Below are positions 26,112-35,531 of a stretch of DNA of 64,000 nt, piece by piece. This DNA comes from Allorhizobium sonneratiae (GTDB lineage Bacteria > Pseudomonadota > Alphaproteobacteria > Rhizobiales > Rhizobiaceae), in the NCBI RefSeq assembly GCF_023700755.1, contig NZ_JAMKOJ010000001.1:558001-622000 (forward strand), read 5' to 3'. Below the pieces are notes generated by a model, which saw only the letters and a program-made list of their open reading frames with translations, made no database searches and was not told the origin of the DNA. Position 1 is the stretch's first letter; the number at the start of each line of letters is the position of its first letter. Both the position numbers and the translations under genes were made by a program.

Positions 26112-28982
26112 TCATGCGCTCGCTTTGAAATCGGCATCGTCAGAATCCGGCCCGCCCATCGACAAATCCAACACATGCCCTTTCACTCGGGCTTGCTGTC
26201 TTGCGACGGTTTCTCTGCCATTGAGCGCGGATGTCTTCGCCTTGGATACCGGCTTGCCAGCAAGGTTGGTCGTGAACTGCGGCTTTGACGAAGGATGAGA
26301 GCGTGTCTGCGCTCTCCTGCCATCGGCGCTTTCAACTTTGAAGAAGGCGATGGAAGCCTGAAGCTCCTCGGCCTGTGAGGCGAGTTCTTCGGAGGTTGCC
26401 GATACTTCTTCGGAGGCTCCGGCGTTCTGCTGGGTTACCTTGTCGAGCTGCTGGATTGCTTCATTGATCTGGCTTGCGCCGATATCCTGTTCGCGGCAGG
26501 CGGCGGAGATTTCGGCAACCAGTTCCGCCGTCTTGCGAATGTCTGGCACGAGGCGGCCAAGCATTGCTCCGGCTTCCGTGGCAACACTCACGGTTTCACC
26601 TGAAAGGCCGCTGATTTCGGCTGCTGCCGTCTGGCTGCGTTCGGCAAGTTTGCGCACTTCGGAGGCAACGACGGCAAAACCTTTGCCGTGTTCTCCGGCA
26701 CGGGCAGCTTCCACCGCTGCATTCAAGGCGAGAAGGTCCGTCTGGCGGGCAATCTCCTGGACGATGGAAATTTTTTCGCTGATCTTTTGCATTGCAGCCA
26801 CCGCCCGATTGACGGCCTGACCCGAAGTTTCCGCATCCCTGGACGATTGACGCGCGATCTTTTCAGTCTGGGCGGCATTGTCAGCGTTTTGCTTGATATT
26901 GGCTGCCATTTCTTCCATCGAGGCTGCAGCTTCCTCAGTGGAGGCAGCCTGTTCGGCAGCCCCTTGCGAAAGCTGCTCGGACGCGGAGGATAGCTGCTGC
27001 GAACCCGTTGAGACATTATCGCTTGCGGCCAAGGCATCGGCAACGACCCCGCGAAGCCTCTCGACCATGGACTGGAGAGAAAATCCAAGAGTGTCCTTGT
27101 CGGAAAGCGGCTTCGGCTCGACAGTCAAGTCGCCATTGGCAATCTGGTCGGCAATGGTCGCCGTATTGCGCAGGTTGTCGACCAGGTTGTTGATCGCGTT
27201 CTTCATCCGCTCATGGTCGCCTTCGCATTCGATCTCCACACGCTCCGTCAAATCTCCCAGACTGACCTGACGCAGAACACGGTTGCCCTCCGAGATCGGA
27301 AGAATGATCGCGTCCAGCATGCCGTTGATTCCTGCGACCAGCTTGGAAAAATCACCGACGAAATGATCGGCAGCACCTCGCTCGGAGAGTTTGCCGGCTA
27401 TGGACGCGGCAATCAGGCGCTGAAGCTCAGCGGTAATGGCACGGAGATTGCCGCGCAGCGTTTCGACTGTCTCATTGATGAAAGCCTTCTTGCCCGGGAA
27501 CTGTTCGAGAGGCGCGTCGAAATTACCTTCGCCCAGCTCCTTGACGCAGGCCATGGCCTTTTTCTTCACGGAGATGTGGCCGGCAACCATGTCATTTATG
27601 CCCTTGGCCATCGTGGCAAAGTCACCCTTGAAATGGTCCACCGGCACGAAGACATCGATATCGCCCTTGTCGTGCTCGCTCGACATCTTGTTCATCTCAT
27701 TGATCAAGGCACGGAGATTGCCGCGCAGCGTCTCGACCGTTTCATTGATGAACGCCTTCTTGCCGGGAAACTGTTCGAGAGGCGCGTTGAAATTGCCTTC
27801 GCCCAGTTCCTTGACGCAGGCCATGGCCTTTTTCTTCACGGAGATGTGGCCGGCAACCATGTCATTTATGCCCTTGGCCATCGTGGCAAAGTCACCCTTG
27901 AAATGGTCCACCGGCACGAAGACATCGATATCGCCCTTGTCGTGCTCGCTCGACATCTTGTTCATCTCATTGATCAAGGCACGGAGATTGCCGCGCAGCG
28001 TCTCGACCGTTTCATTGATGAACGCCTTCTTGCCGGGAAACTGTTCGAGAGGCGCGTTGAAATTGCCTTCGCCCAGTTCCTTGACGCAGGCCATGGCCTT
28101 TTTCTTCACGGAGATGTGGCCGGCAACCATGTCATTTATGCCCTTGGCCATCGTGGCAAAGTCACCCTTGAAATGGTCCACCGGCACGAAGACATCGATA
28201 TCGCCCTTGTCGTGCTCGCTCGACATCTTGTTCATCTCATTGATCAAGGCACGGAGATTGCCGCGCAGCGTCTCGACCGTTTCATTGATGAACGCCTTCT
28301 TGCCGGGAAACTGTTCGAGAGGCGCGTTGAAATTGCCTTCGCCCAGTTCCTTGACGCAGGCCATGGCCTTTTTCTTCACGGAGATGTGGCCGGCAACCAT
28401 GTCATTTATGCCCTTGGCCATCGTGGCAAAGTCACCCTTGAAATGGTCCACCGGCACGAAGACATCGATATCGCCCTTGTCGTGCTCGCTCGACATCTTG
28501 TTCATCTCATTGATCAGGCCACGCAGATTGCCGCGCAGCGTCTCGATCGTCTCATTGATGAACGCTTTCTTGCCCGGAAACTGTTCGAGAGGCGCGTTGA
28601 AATTGCCTTCGCCCAGTTCCTTGACGCAGGCCATGGCCTTTTTCTTCACCGCGATGTGGCCGGCAACCATCTCGTTTATGCCCCTGGCCATCGAGGTGAA
28701 GTCCCCGTTAAACGCCTCTGGCGACAACATAAAATCAATGTCGCCCTTGTCGTGGTTCTCAGACATCTGTGCCAGCGAGGTCTTAAGCTTTAGCATGGGC
28801 TGTGTGGCCGCTTCCAAAAGGGTGTTCACGGCGTTCAGCATCTCTCTGGCGTCGCCTGTCGCGATATCCGGATTTGCACGCTCCGACATGTTTCCGCTCG
28901 AAAGGCTGGCACAGATGCGATTGATCTCAGCCAGAGCCACCTGAGATTTTGAAGATTTCTTCATTTGCGTGTAGAAAGACAT
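26112..28982 (-). CDS. Soluble methyl-accepting chemotaxis protein with five 90-residue repeat units
   Basis: A 956-residue chemoreceptor without any membrane segment, so it is expected in the cytoplasm. After a divergent N-terminal segment (~1-85), five units of 90 residues follow. Each combines a HAMP-like half ([19 protein letters not shown]) with a second HAMP-like half ([19 protein letters not shown]); the second half also occurs once in divergent form near residue 75. After two more HAMP-like segments, the signalling domain shows the hairpin tip [20 protein letters not shown] near residue 745. There is no C-terminal CheR-binding pentapeptide. No che genes are nearby. The units are nearly identical in DNA, with perfect 270-bp periodicity over 27541-28516. 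Poly-HAMP relay of a cytoplasmic signal is the likely design; the ligand is unknown. Confidence 0.93.
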   Translation of the reverse strand: MSFYTQMKKSSKSQVALAEINRICASLSSGNMSERANPDIATGDAREMLNAVNTLLEAATQPMLKLKTSLAQMSENHDKGDIDFMLSPEAFNGDFTSMARGINEMVAGHIAVKKKAMACVKELGEGNFNAPLEQFPGKKAFINETIETLRGNLRGLINEMNKMSSEHDKGDIDVFVPVDHFKGDFATMAKGINDMVAGHISVKKKAMACVKELGEGNFNAPLEQFPGKKAFINETVETLRGNLRALINEMNKMSSEHDKGDIDVFVPVDHFKGDFATMAKGINDMVAGHISVKKKAMACVKELGEGNFNAPLEQFPGKKAFINETVETLRGNLRALINEMNKMSSEHDKGDIDVFVPVDHFKGDFATMAKGINDMVAGHISVKKKAMACVKELGEGNFNAPLEQFPGKKAFINETVETLRGNLRALINEMNKMSSEHDKGDIDVFVPVDHFKGDFATMAKGINDMVAGHISVKKKAMACVKELGEGNFDAPLEQFPGKKAFINETVETLRGNLRAITAELQRLIAASIAGKLSERGAADHFVGDFSKLVAGINGMLDAIILPISEGNRVLRQVSLGDLTERVEIECEGDHERMKNAINNLVDNLRNTATIADQIANGDLTVEPKPLSDKDTLGFSLQSMVERLRGVVADALAASDNVSTGSQQLSSASEQLSQGAAEQAASTEEAAASMEEMAANIKQNADNAAQTEKIARQSSRDAETSGQAVNRAVAAMQKISEKISIVQEIARQTDLLALNAAVEAARAGEHGKGFAVVASEVRKLAERSQTAAAEISGLSGETVSVATEAGAMLGRLVPDIRKTAELVAEISAACREQDIGASQINEAIQQLDKVTQQNAGASEEVSATSEELASQAEELQASIAFFKVESADGRRAQTRSHPSSKPQFTTNLAGKPVSKAKTSALNGRETVARQQARVKGHVLDLSMGGPDSDDADFKASA
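27451..28720. repeat. 270-bp tandem repeat array inside the chemoreceptor gene
   Basis: Units begin at 27451, 27721, 27991, 28261 and 28531. The three central units are the same base for base, apart from the last few bases of the unit at 28261; the outer two diverge at their outer ends. 270 bp equals 90 codons, so loss or gain of a unit keeps the frame. Assembly tools may miscount such an array. Confidence 0.95.
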
Positions 28983-29358
28983 ACTATTTCCCCCACTGGA
29001 AGCTGTTTTGGAATTTTCCTCTCTGGCAAATCGTAAACGCTTGCGGCATCCGCGCTCTGAACTATGGACTGGCCAGACGTGGGAAGAGATGCATACGCAT
29101 CATCGTCCGACTTGATGTTTCTGCCAAATCCAGATGCCAAGCTCCTGCTTGTCACCCCTCACAAACCCGACGGCCGGTACAGGTTCGTCAGTTCCGAAAA
29201 CATACGTTCCAGCTTTTCAGCGGCTCCAGCATTGGGAGCAATTTGTCAAATTTGCTCTTTTAGATTGACCCATGATCAAATCTGCGAAGGAAACATTCCA
29301 ACCATGTGTTGTGCAACCTAAGCTATAAATATTAACAGTTAAATATGTCCTAAAGTTC
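28983..29358. other. Spacer upstream of the chemoreceptor gene
   Basis: A 376-base AT-richer region between the AraC regulator (ending at 29359) and the chemoreceptor start. It should hold the chemoreceptor promoter. No repeat, RNA gene or convincing ORF was seen. Confidence 0.6.
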
Positions 29359-30177
29359 TTATTCAACTTTGAGTATCTTGGTTGTCTGGAAGGCAGCAGG
29401 CCTCAGACCATAGCGCTTCTTGAATTCGCGGGTCATATGGCTTTGGTCGGCATAGCCGCAGGCTGCAGCACTCTCGGCAAGATGGACGCCAGCCATGATC
29501 ATCCGCCGGGCAAGCTCGGCCCTCCGATTCAGAATGAAGGCGTGCGGTGTCAGTCCGGTCATGGCCTGAAATGCCCGCAAAATCTGGAACCGGCTCACAT
29601 TGGCCACCCGGGCCATGTCCTCCAGAGACAGATTGGCGGTTGGATCGTCACAGATCATCTGGTGCACCTTCTGCAGGGATGCATCGGTGCTGCGCAAATG
29701 CCGTACGCCCCGCCTGGCGAGCACAGGCGCCAGCAGGCCGAGCATGGCTTCTTCCAGTGCCAGTGATCTCATCGGCTGATCCGTTGCCATCACAATGCGG
29801 AACGCGCGCTTGAAGCGCTGAGACAGGGATGGATCGGCGATCACAGGTTTTTCAAATTCGATCTCTCCGCTCGCCTGCCATCCTGTCTTGAGATCGCCGA
29901 GAAATTCAGGCGCCATGTAGATCATCATCCATTCCCGGCCATGATGACCAATCGGCGCACCATCATGCACTTCACCGGGATTGAGAGTGATGATATTGCC
30001 CGGCTCCGAAACGACCTGACCACGGCCTGAGGCGGATATCTGGCCTCCCTTGATGAGGAGGCCTATGCCAAACTCCTCATGCATATGCCGGGGGAATGTG
30101 TGATTGCTGGCGGCGCAAACGACGCGAAGCCGGGTATCGGCAGGCAGGAACAAGCGAAACTCCTGACGCTGCGCCAT
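29359..30177 (-). CDS. AraC family transcriptional regulator
   Basis: A 272-residue regulator with an N-terminal cupin-like sensor (HEEFGIGLLIKGG and GNIITLNPGEVHDG) and a C-terminal double helix-turn-helix (LEDMARVANVSRFQILRAFQAM, ending YADQSHMTREFKKRYG). The class binds a small effector and DNA; the target is not evident. It starts five bases after the stop of the glutathione peroxidase gene, so both may be read from one transcript. Confidence 0.93.
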   Translation of the reverse strand: MAQRQEFRLFLPADTRLRVVCAASNHTFPRHMHEEFGIGLLIKGGQISASGRGQVVSEPGNIITLNPGEVHDGAPIGHHGREWMMIYMAPEFLGDLKTGWQASGEIEFEKPVIADPSLSQRFKRAFRIVMATDQPMRSLALEEAMLGLLAPVLARRGVRHLRSTDASLQKVHQMICDDPTANLSLEDMARVANVSRFQILRAFQAMTGLTPHAFILNRRAELARRMIMAGVHLAESAAACGYADQSHMTREFKKRYGLRPAAFQTTKILKVE

Positions 30178-30182
30178 GTTCC

Positions 30183-30662
30183 TTAACCTTGGATCGCTGT
30201 TTCGATATCCTTTGCAATCTCGTCCGGCGTCGTCATCGGTGCGTAACGGGCGATGGGCTTTCCGCTGCGATCAATCAGGAATTTGGTGAAATTCCATTTG
30301 ATCGCCTCGGTTCCGAGAATGCCTGGCAGGTCGTGGGTGAGATATTTGTAGAGCGGATGGGCGTTTTCGCCATTGACCTCGATCTTGGCGAACAGCGGAA
30401 AACTGACCTTATAGTTCAGGTCGCAGAAGCTGGCGATCTCGGCTTCCGTGCCCGGTTCCTGACCGCCGAACTGGTTGCAGGGAAAGCCGAGAATGACGAG
30501 ATCATCGCCAAAGCGCTGATAAAGCGCCTCCAGTCCCTGATATTGTGGGGTGAGGCCGCATTTGCTGGCGGTGTTGACGATCAGGAGCAGCTTTCCGGCA
30601 AAGTCCGAAAGCCTGCACTCCTTGCCGGTGATGTCTGTGGCGGAAAAATCATGCACGTTCAT
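30183..30662 (-). CDS. Glutathione peroxidase family protein
   Basis: A 159-residue thioredoxin-fold peroxidase. The catalytic cysteine is in NTASKCGLTPQ (near residue 36), and FPCNQFGGQEPG and WNFTKFLIDRSG complete the family pattern. It reduces peroxides using glutathione or thioredoxin. ATG at 30662 lies inside the end of the upstream MaoC gene (14-base overlap), so it is translationally coupled to it. The longer reading frame upstream is MaoC sequence in another frame and is ignored. Confidence 0.93.
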   Translation of the reverse strand: MNVHDFSATDITGKECRLSDFAGKLLLIVNTASKCGLTPQYQGLEALYQRFGDDLVILGFPCNQFGGQEPGTEAEIASFCDLNYKVSFPLFAKIEVNGENAHPLYKYLTHDLPGILGTEAIKWNFTKFLIDRSGKPIARYAPMTTPDEIAKDIETAIQG

Positions 30663-31134
30663 GCGGCACCTCCTGCTCCAGAACCACACTGGTGAAGCGC
30701 AGAACCGGCTCGTTCTTCTGGTTGAACCCTTCGGCAATGCTGGTGTTGATGCGCCAACCGGGGCGCGAGGCAAGAGCGCGGCTGGTCTTGGCCGTCAGGC
30801 TGTAGGTAATATCATCGCCGACAAAAACCGGCTTCAGCCATTTCAGATCGCGAAATCCGGGGGAGGGGCCGAGGATCGGGGGCGTTTTGCCTTCGGCGCG
30901 CAGCGCCTCCGTCGTTGATTGCCAATAGTCGAAAAGACAGCGCATCCATCCCGCGCAGCTATGCCAGCCGGAAGCGCAGAGTGCGCCGAAGACAAAATTT
31001 TGTGCCGCCTCTTCATCGGTGTGGAAGGGTTGCGGGTCGAATGCGCGGGCAAAGGTGAGAATATCGTCGCGGCTGAAGTGGCGGGTGCCGAGGATGATTT
31101 TTTCATCGACAGGGAAAATATCGAGCATGTTCAT
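30649..31134 (-). CDS. MaoC family dehydratase (second of pair)
   Basis: A 161-residue hotdog-fold protein of the MaoC/hydratase type, expected to act on an acyl thioester. The motif DILTFARAFDPQPFHTDEEAA holds the usual catalytic Asp/His pair (D near 34, H near 39), and GALCASGWHS follows. Its start overlaps the stop of the upstream MaoC gene (ATGA). The two are paralogues and may form a heteromeric double-hotdog enzyme. Confidence 0.9.
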   Translation of the reverse strand: MNMLDIFPVDEKIILGTRHFSRDDILTFARAFDPQPFHTDEEAAQNFVFGALCASGWHSCAGWMRCLFDYWQSTTEALRAEGKTPPILGPSPGFRDLKWLKPVFVGDDITYSLTAKTSRALASRPGWRINTSIAEGFNQKNEPVLRFTSVVLEQEVPHERA

Positions 31135-31598
31135 GATCCGGCCTCCATGCTTTTCTGGCGCATCATCACGGCGTTGCGGCAGATCAGCACCGTTTCGCCA
31201 GTCTGATTGTCAAGCTCATGGCGAAAGGTGACCATGCCGAGGCCGGGGCGGGAGTTGAGAAGGCGGGCTTCCTCAACAATGGAGCGGCCTTCCAGCCGAT
31301 CACCGGCCATGACCGGCTTTTTCCAGTCCATGAATTCGATGCCCGGTGCGCCCTGGCAGGAGGAGCGGCCGATATAGCTGTCGAACATCATGCGCATCAA
31401 CAGCGCGGAGGAATGCCAGCCGGAGGCGGCGAGCCCGCCGAGCAGGCTTGCCTTGCCTGCTTCTTCTGACAAATGCATGGGCTGTGGGTCGAACTGACTG
31501 GCAAAGGCGATGATTTCCTCTGCCGTCATCTGTTTCGGTCCAAGCGCAAATTCTGCGCCGACCGGAAAATCCTCATAATAGAAATCAATTTGCTGCAC
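31131..31598 (-). CDS. MaoC family dehydratase (first of pair)
   Basis: A 155-residue hotdog-fold MaoC protein. EIIAFASQFDPQPMHLSEEA carries the catalytic-type Asp and His, and LGGLAASGWHSSALLMRMM follows the pattern of the partner gene. It heads the operon MaoC, MaoC, glutathione peroxidase, AraC. The pathway (fatty acid or polyhydroxyalkanoate-type hydration) is not defined by the neighbours. Confidence 0.9.
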   Translation of the reverse strand: MQQIDFYYEDFPVGAEFALGPKQMTAEEIIAFASQFDPQPMHLSEEAGKASLLGGLAASGWHSSALLMRMMFDSYIGRSSCQGAPGIEFMDWKKPVMAGDRLEGRSIVEEARLLNSRPGLGMVTFRHELDNQTGETVLICRNAVMMRQKSMEAGS

Positions 31599-31668
31599 GT
31601 GCTCTCTCCTCTTGCCAGACAGGTTTAACGCCGGGAGAGGGAGGCTGCAATGCCAATAAGCTCAGAGC

Positions 31669-31703
31669 ATGACGTGCAAAGCGTCTGCCGATTTGCACGT
31701 CAT
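31669..31703. repeat. 12-bp inverted repeat downstream of ychF
   Basis: ATGACGTGCAAA pairs with TTTGCACGTCAT across an 11-base loop. It begins 11 bases beyond the ychF stop on the minus strand and may end or protect the transcript, though no T-run follows. It may also be a mobile palindrome. Confidence 0.5.
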
Positions 31704-31713
31704 GGCGTCAAGA

Positions 31714-32817
31714 TCAGGTGTTGAAGCGGAAGTGGATGACGTCACCGTCATGCACGACATATTCCTTGCCTTCGTCGCGGGCCTTTCCGGCTTCCTTGGC
31801 GCCGGTTTCACCACCGAACTGAATGAAATCCTCGTAGGCGATGGTGTTGGCGCGAATGAAGCCACGCTCGAAATCGGAATGGATGACGCCTGCGGCCTGC
31901 GGTGCCTTGGTGCCGCGCTTGATCGTCCAGGCGCGGCATTCCTTCGGGCCGACGGTGAAATAGGTGATGAGATCGAGCAGCTTGTAACCGGCGCGAATCA
32001 GCCGGTCGAGGCCGGCTTCGTCAAGGCCGAGTTCGGAGAGGAATTCGACCGATTCCTCATCCGGCAATTGCGCCACTTCCGCTTCGATGGCCGCCGAGAT
32101 GATTACGGTTTCGGCCCCTTGCGCTTTGGCCATCTCCGCCACGGCAGCGGTGTACGGGTTGCCGGTGGCAGCGTCGCCTTCTGCGACATTGCAGACATAG
32201 AGAACCGGATGGGCGGTCAGGAGGTTCAATCCCTGAAGAATGCGGATGTCATCGGCATCCAGCGTCGCAAGCAGGGTGCGGACCGGCTTGCCCTCCTGCA
32301 ACAGCTTCAGCGAGGCTTCCATGATCGGCAATTGCGCCTGGGACTCCTTGTCCTTGCCGGTGGCGCGCTTGCGGGTCTGTTCGGTGCGGCGCTCGAGACT
32401 GTCGAGATCGGCCAGCATCAGTTCGGTTTCGATGGTTTCGGCATCGGCCACCGGATCGATCCGGCCTTCGACATGGGTGATATCGGTGTCTTCAAAGCAG
32501 CGCAGCACATGCACCACCGCGTCCACCTCGCGGATATTGGCGAGAAACTGGTTGCCCAGTCCTTCACCCTTGGAGGCGCCGCGCACCAGACCGGCAATGT
32601 CGACGAAGGAAATACGGGTCGGGATGATTTCCTTCGACTTGGCGATATCGGCCAGTTTCCTCATGCGCGGGTCCGGCACGGCCACTTCGCCCGTGTTTGG
32701 CTCGATGGTGCAGAAGGGATAATTGGCCGCCTGCGCCGCAGCCGTCTTGGTCAGCGCGTTGAAGAGGGTGGACTTGCCGACATTCGGCAGGCCCACGATG
32801 CCGCATTTGAAGCCCAT
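31714..32817 (-). CDS. ychF: Redox-regulated ATPase YchF
   Basis: A 367-residue P-loop protein of the Obg group that prefers ATP to GTP and binds ribosomes. The P-loop is [14 protein letters not shown] at the N-terminus. The base-recognition motif is NVAEGD in place of NKxD, as expected for YchF, and a TGS domain ends the chain. Start and length are canonical. In many rhizobia ychF lies next to pth and rplY; here clpS and an acetyltransferase pseudogene separate it from pth. Confidence 0.97.
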   Translation of the reverse strand: MGFKCGIVGLPNVGKSTLFNALTKTAAAQAANYPFCTIEPNTGEVAVPDPRMRKLADIAKSKEIIPTRISFVDIAGLVRGASKGEGLGNQFLANIREVDAVVHVLRCFEDTDITHVEGRIDPVADAETIETELMLADLDSLERRTEQTRKRATGKDKESQAQLPIMEASLKLLQEGKPVRTLLATLDADDIRILQGLNLLTAHPVLYVCNVAEGDAATGNPYTAAVAEMAKAQGAETVIISAAIEAEVAQLPDEESVEFLSELGLDEAGLDRLIRAGYKLLDLITYFTVGPKECRAWTIKRGTKAPQAAGVIHSDFERGFIRANTIAYEDFIQFGGETGAKEAGKARDEGKEYVVHDGDVIHFRFNT

Positions 32818-32954
32818 GAGTATATTCCATATTGAAAGACAGCGTTCCTGCCTTGCCTATGGGGGAAGGGGCGCTTGCGGTCAAGAGATCACGGGCTTGA
32901 AGATGCAAAGACTTGGTCTTACCTTGGGGAGCAATTGAATGGCGGGAGGTTCCA

Positions 32955-33266
32955 ATGCCTGACAAGGACATTGCCCTGAAGCCCAGGGTCAAGACGGAAA
33001 AGAAGCTGGATCGACCCAAGCTTTACAAGGTCATTCTCAACAATGACGATTTTACCCCGCGCGAATTCGTCACCATCGTGCTCAAAGCCATTTTCCGCAT
33101 GAGCGAAGAGGCGGGCTACCGCGTGATGATGACCGCGCATAAATTCGGCTCCGCCGTCGTGGTCGTCTGCCAGAAGGATATTGCCGAAACCAAGGCCAAG
33201 GAGGCCAATGATCTCGGCAAGGAAGCTGGCTTTCCGCTGCTGTTCACGACAGAGCCGGAGGAGTGA
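32955..33266 (+). CDS. clpS: ATP-dependent Clp protease adaptor ClpS
   Basis: A 103-residue N-end-rule adaptor. YKVILNNDDFTPREFV is the conserved substrate-pocket region, and DIAETKAKEA is the following helix. ATG at 32955 is behind GGGAGG. No clpA is adjacent. The sequence after the pocket (AHKFGSAVVVVCQKD) deviates from the usual GVGVCGVF form, which suggests the second, ClpS2-type adaptor of rhizobia with altered specificity; that assignment is an inference. It converges on the acetyltransferase pseudogene. Confidence 0.9.
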   Translation: MPDKDIALKPRVKTEKKLDRPKLYKVILNNDDFTPREFVTIVLKAIFRMSEEAGYRVMMTAHKFGSAVVVVCQKDIAETKAKEANDLGKEAGFPLLFTTEPEE

Positions 33267-33609
33267 TGAAGTGTCAGGCGGAACGTCTGATCTGAAAACC
33301 GGTCTTGTTCTGAACGAAACCGCAGGCTTCGTAAAAACGGTGAACGGCGGGGCGGTTGCTGCCGGTGAGCAGCATGACCTTGTAGCATCCCGCCTGCCAT
33401 GCAGCATCGATGGCGTAGGTGACCACAGCCTTGCCAAACCCACGACCACGATGCGTTTCAAGGCTGACGACATTTTCAATCAGGGCATAAGGCCGCATCG
33501 ATCGGGTCAGATTCGGTATGACGATCAGTGTTGCCGTAGAAGCAGGCGAGCCGGTTTCGTCAAGACCGAGAAAGATGGTCATGCCGGGATGAGACAGCAT
33601 TCGGGCATA

Positions 33610-33716
33610 CAGCGCCGTGCGCCATATATGGCGCACAAAGGTCGCTGTAGCACTTTAAATTTGCTGCATAATTTTATCCTTAAATCGATTCCGATTTAAG
33701 GAATTATGCAGTAGGT
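33610..33716. repeat. Composite palindromic element inserted in a GNAT gene
   Basis: Contains GTGCGCCATATATGGCGCAC (33617-33636), then a stem in which CTGCATAATT pairs with AATTATGCAG and, inside it, CCTTAAATCG with CGATTTAAGG. It is the same two-module element seen at 11447-11545 and 49357-49460, in opposite orientation. Confidence 0.85.
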
Positions 33717-33801
33717 CTCTGTGGCCGTTGTGACTGATAATGCCTGATTGTCACGGCTGAGATGGCAATAAAGATTGAGCAGGGATTGTAGATCGTCATT
33801 T

Positions 33802-33837
33802 CTTGCCGGACGGACAGGGCTTGCCGGACGGACAGGG
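33802..33837. repeat. 18-bp tandem duplication
   Basis: CTTGCCGGACGGACAGGG is present twice in direct succession. On the minus strand it falls in the first codons of the broken GNAT gene and doubles the residues PVRPA(S/R), leaving the frame intact. Confidence 0.9.
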
Positions 33838-33846
33838 ATCATCACA

Positions 33847-34560
33847 TCACTCCTTCTTCTCGCCGAACATTTTTTTCAGCATCTCCGCCATCGGTCCCGT
33901 TTCCGGTAGTTTTTTTGGCTGGGCGCTGTTGCGGGTCTGATGAATATGAGATTTGGCCGGTTTTGCCTGTTTGGGCTTTTCCTCTTCTGCCTTTGATCCG
34001 GTCGCAAGCGCCAGCTTGTTCATCAACTGGCTGTCTTCGCCACGCACCAGCATGTCGGCATTTTTCGCCAGCGCATCGAGAAGCGGGTCGAGCCAGTCAC
34101 GGTCGGATTTGGCGAAATCGCCAAGAACATGGCCCTGCACCCGGGATTTGTCGCCCGGATGGCCGATGCCGAGTCTCAGGCGGCGGTAATTCAGCCCGCA
34201 ATGGGCGTCCAGCGATTTGATGCCGTTATGACCGCCATGGCCGCCGCCGCTTTTGATGCGGGCTTTTCCGGGCGCCAGATCCAGCTCGTCATAGATCGCG
34301 ACAATATCTTCCGGTGCAAGCTTGTAGAAGCGCATGGCTTCCCCCACAGCCTCGCCGGAGAGGTTCATATAGGTCTGCGGTTTGATCAGCAGGATTTTTT
34401 CACCCGCCAGCGTTCCGTCCGATATCTCTGCCTTGAATTTCTTCGACCAGGGGGAAAAACCATGAGCATCGTGAATGGCATCCACGGCCATGAAGCCGAT
34501 ATTGTGGCGATTTCCAGCATATTGGCCGCCCGGATTTCCGAGCCCGGCAATGATCATCAT
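33847..34560 (-). CDS. pth: Peptidyl-tRNA hydrolase
   Basis: A 237-residue Pth that frees tRNA from prematurely released peptidyl-tRNAs. [18 protein letters not shown] holds the catalytic His, YDELDL the catalytic Asp, and [13 protein letters not shown] is canonical. The C-terminal ~45 residues are a basic, low-complexity extension ([13 protein letters not shown]) common in rhizobial Pth. ATG at 34560 or 34557 gives the normal start; the open frame upstream is unrelated. The end of pth supplies the ribosome binding site of the broken GNAT gene. Confidence 0.96.
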   Translation of the reverse strand: MMIIAGLGNPGGQYAGNRHNIGFMAVDAIHDAHGFSPWSKKFKAEISDGTLAGEKILLIKPQTYMNLSGEAVGEAMRFYKLAPEDIVAIYDELDLAPGKARIKSGGGHGGHNGIKSLDAHCGLNYRRLRLGIGHPGDKSRVQGHVLGDFAKSDRDWLDPLLDALAKNADMLVRGEDSQLMNKLALATGSKAEEEKPKQAKPAKSHIHQTRNSAQPKKLPETGPMAEMLKKMFGEKKE

Positions 34561-34706
34561 CGGCGCAGTCCTGCAAGTCTGTCTTTGCCTGTGCCGGACC
34601 ATTCGACGCGACACAGCAAAACGGGTTTGAAACCTGTCCGGCTGTATCATGGGGTCAACGGGAGCGCCATAGGCCTTTAACGATCAGACCGCAGCCATGA
34701 GCGGGT

Positions 34707-35495
34707 TCAATTGGTGTTTTGCTGTTGCATCAGCCCATAGGTTTTGAAAATTTTGGCCTGGGTGCCATTGGCGATCAACCGATTGAGGTTTGCCTGCATT
34801 TTTTCGATCAGCCTGTCCGGGACGTCCTTGTTGCAGGCAATGGCGAATTTCTGCTCCGTCAGCACGAATTGCTGTTTGACCGGATGCCCTTCCTTGACCA
34901 GTTTCTGGTAGAATTTTTCCGAAATCGGCATGAGATCGATCCGGCCACTTTCCAGCTTGTGAATGGTCAGCTCCAGATTGGCTGCCAGGTCGATATCGGT
35001 AAAGCCGTTTCTCTCCAGAAAGTTTTGCGTAAAGTCGTTGCGCTGGGTGCCGATGCTGTACTGGCGTGCTTCCTTGATGGAGTGGATCTGATGCGGCCAG
35101 TCGGCACGGCTCATGACGATGTTGCGGTCGAAGGCGAGCGGCTCTATCCATTTGAACAGGGCATCGCGTTCGGGAATATGGGCGGTGGTGAAGACGCATG
35201 TCTGCGGATCGCTTTGCGCCAGCGCATAAGCCCGCGCCCATGGCATCATTTCGATGGTGTAATCGGCAGGAATGCCCTCCATCAGCAACTTCACCTGATC
35301 GTAGCCTGCCCCCTTAGGCGTTCCGGCATCCATGAAATTATAGGGTGGATAATCCTCCGTCGTGAACTGGATCCTGTCTTCAGCCCTGACAGTTTCATGC
35401 GCCAGAAGAGGAAGGTTCAGAAGGATAATCGATGCAAGAATGGGGATGCTGAACCTGTTCAGGAATTGTCCCGTTGCAGCATGCTTATGGGTCAC
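34707..35495 (-). CDS. Periplasmic substrate-binding protein, orphan (SBP type 3)
   Basis: A 262-residue periplasmic binding protein of the SBP_bac_3 fold. The signal peptide has a long n-region, an apolar core (IPILASIILLNLPLLA) and a likely cut after VRA. YPPYNFMDAGTPKGAGYDQV marks the ligand-binding N-lobe. No permease or ATPase gene is near. It lies 36 bases downstream of the GGDEF/EAL gene on the same strand, which suggests a sensory rather than a transport role, as for NspS with MbaA in Vibrio. The ligand is unknown. Confidence 0.88.
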   Translation of the reverse strand: MTHKHAATGQFLNRFSIPILASIILLNLPLLAHETVRAEDRIQFTTEDYPPYNFMDAGTPKGAGYDQVKLLMEGIPADYTIEMMPWARAYALAQSDPQTCVFTTAHIPERDALFKWIEPLAFDRNIVMSRADWPHQIHSIKEARQYSIGTQRNDFTQNFLERNGFTDIDLAANLELTIHKLESGRIDLMPISEKFYQKLVKEGHPVKQQFVLTEQKFAIACNKDVPDRLIEKMQANLNRLIANGTQAKIFKTYGLMQQQNTN

Positions 35496-35531
35496 TCGAT
35501 TTTCTCCCCGTTCTGGTAGAGAGGCGGCGCA

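Larger units (their letters stand above)
33274..33842 (-). pseudogene. GNAT acetyltransferase gene split by a repeat element
   Basis: The C-terminal part of a GNAT enzyme (PNLTRSMRPYALIENV, THRGRGFGKAVV, CYKVMLLTG) can be read from about 33609 down to 33274. Its natural N-terminus is found on the other side of the repeat: ATG at 33842, with an AAGGAG ribosome binding site at the end of pth, encodes VRPARNDDLQSLLNLYCHLS and reads to about 33717. Between them, 33610-33716 is a copy of the dispersed palindromic element, which brings a stop codon and a frame change. Joining the halves gives normal GNAT spacing. A GTG in the repeat could start a shortened product of 120 residues, probably inactive. 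An 18-bp tandem duplication (33802-33837) lengthens the N-terminus. Confidence 0.85.

Noticed and set aside
27451..28720. Regular repeats taken as a possible CRISPR array
   Set aside because: The unit is 270 bp without unique spacers and is fully coding.
27213..28793. A long repetitive plus-strand frame opposite the chemoreceptor gene
   Set aside because: Its repeats only mirror the 270-bp array; the minus-strand frame has the full chemoreceptor signature.
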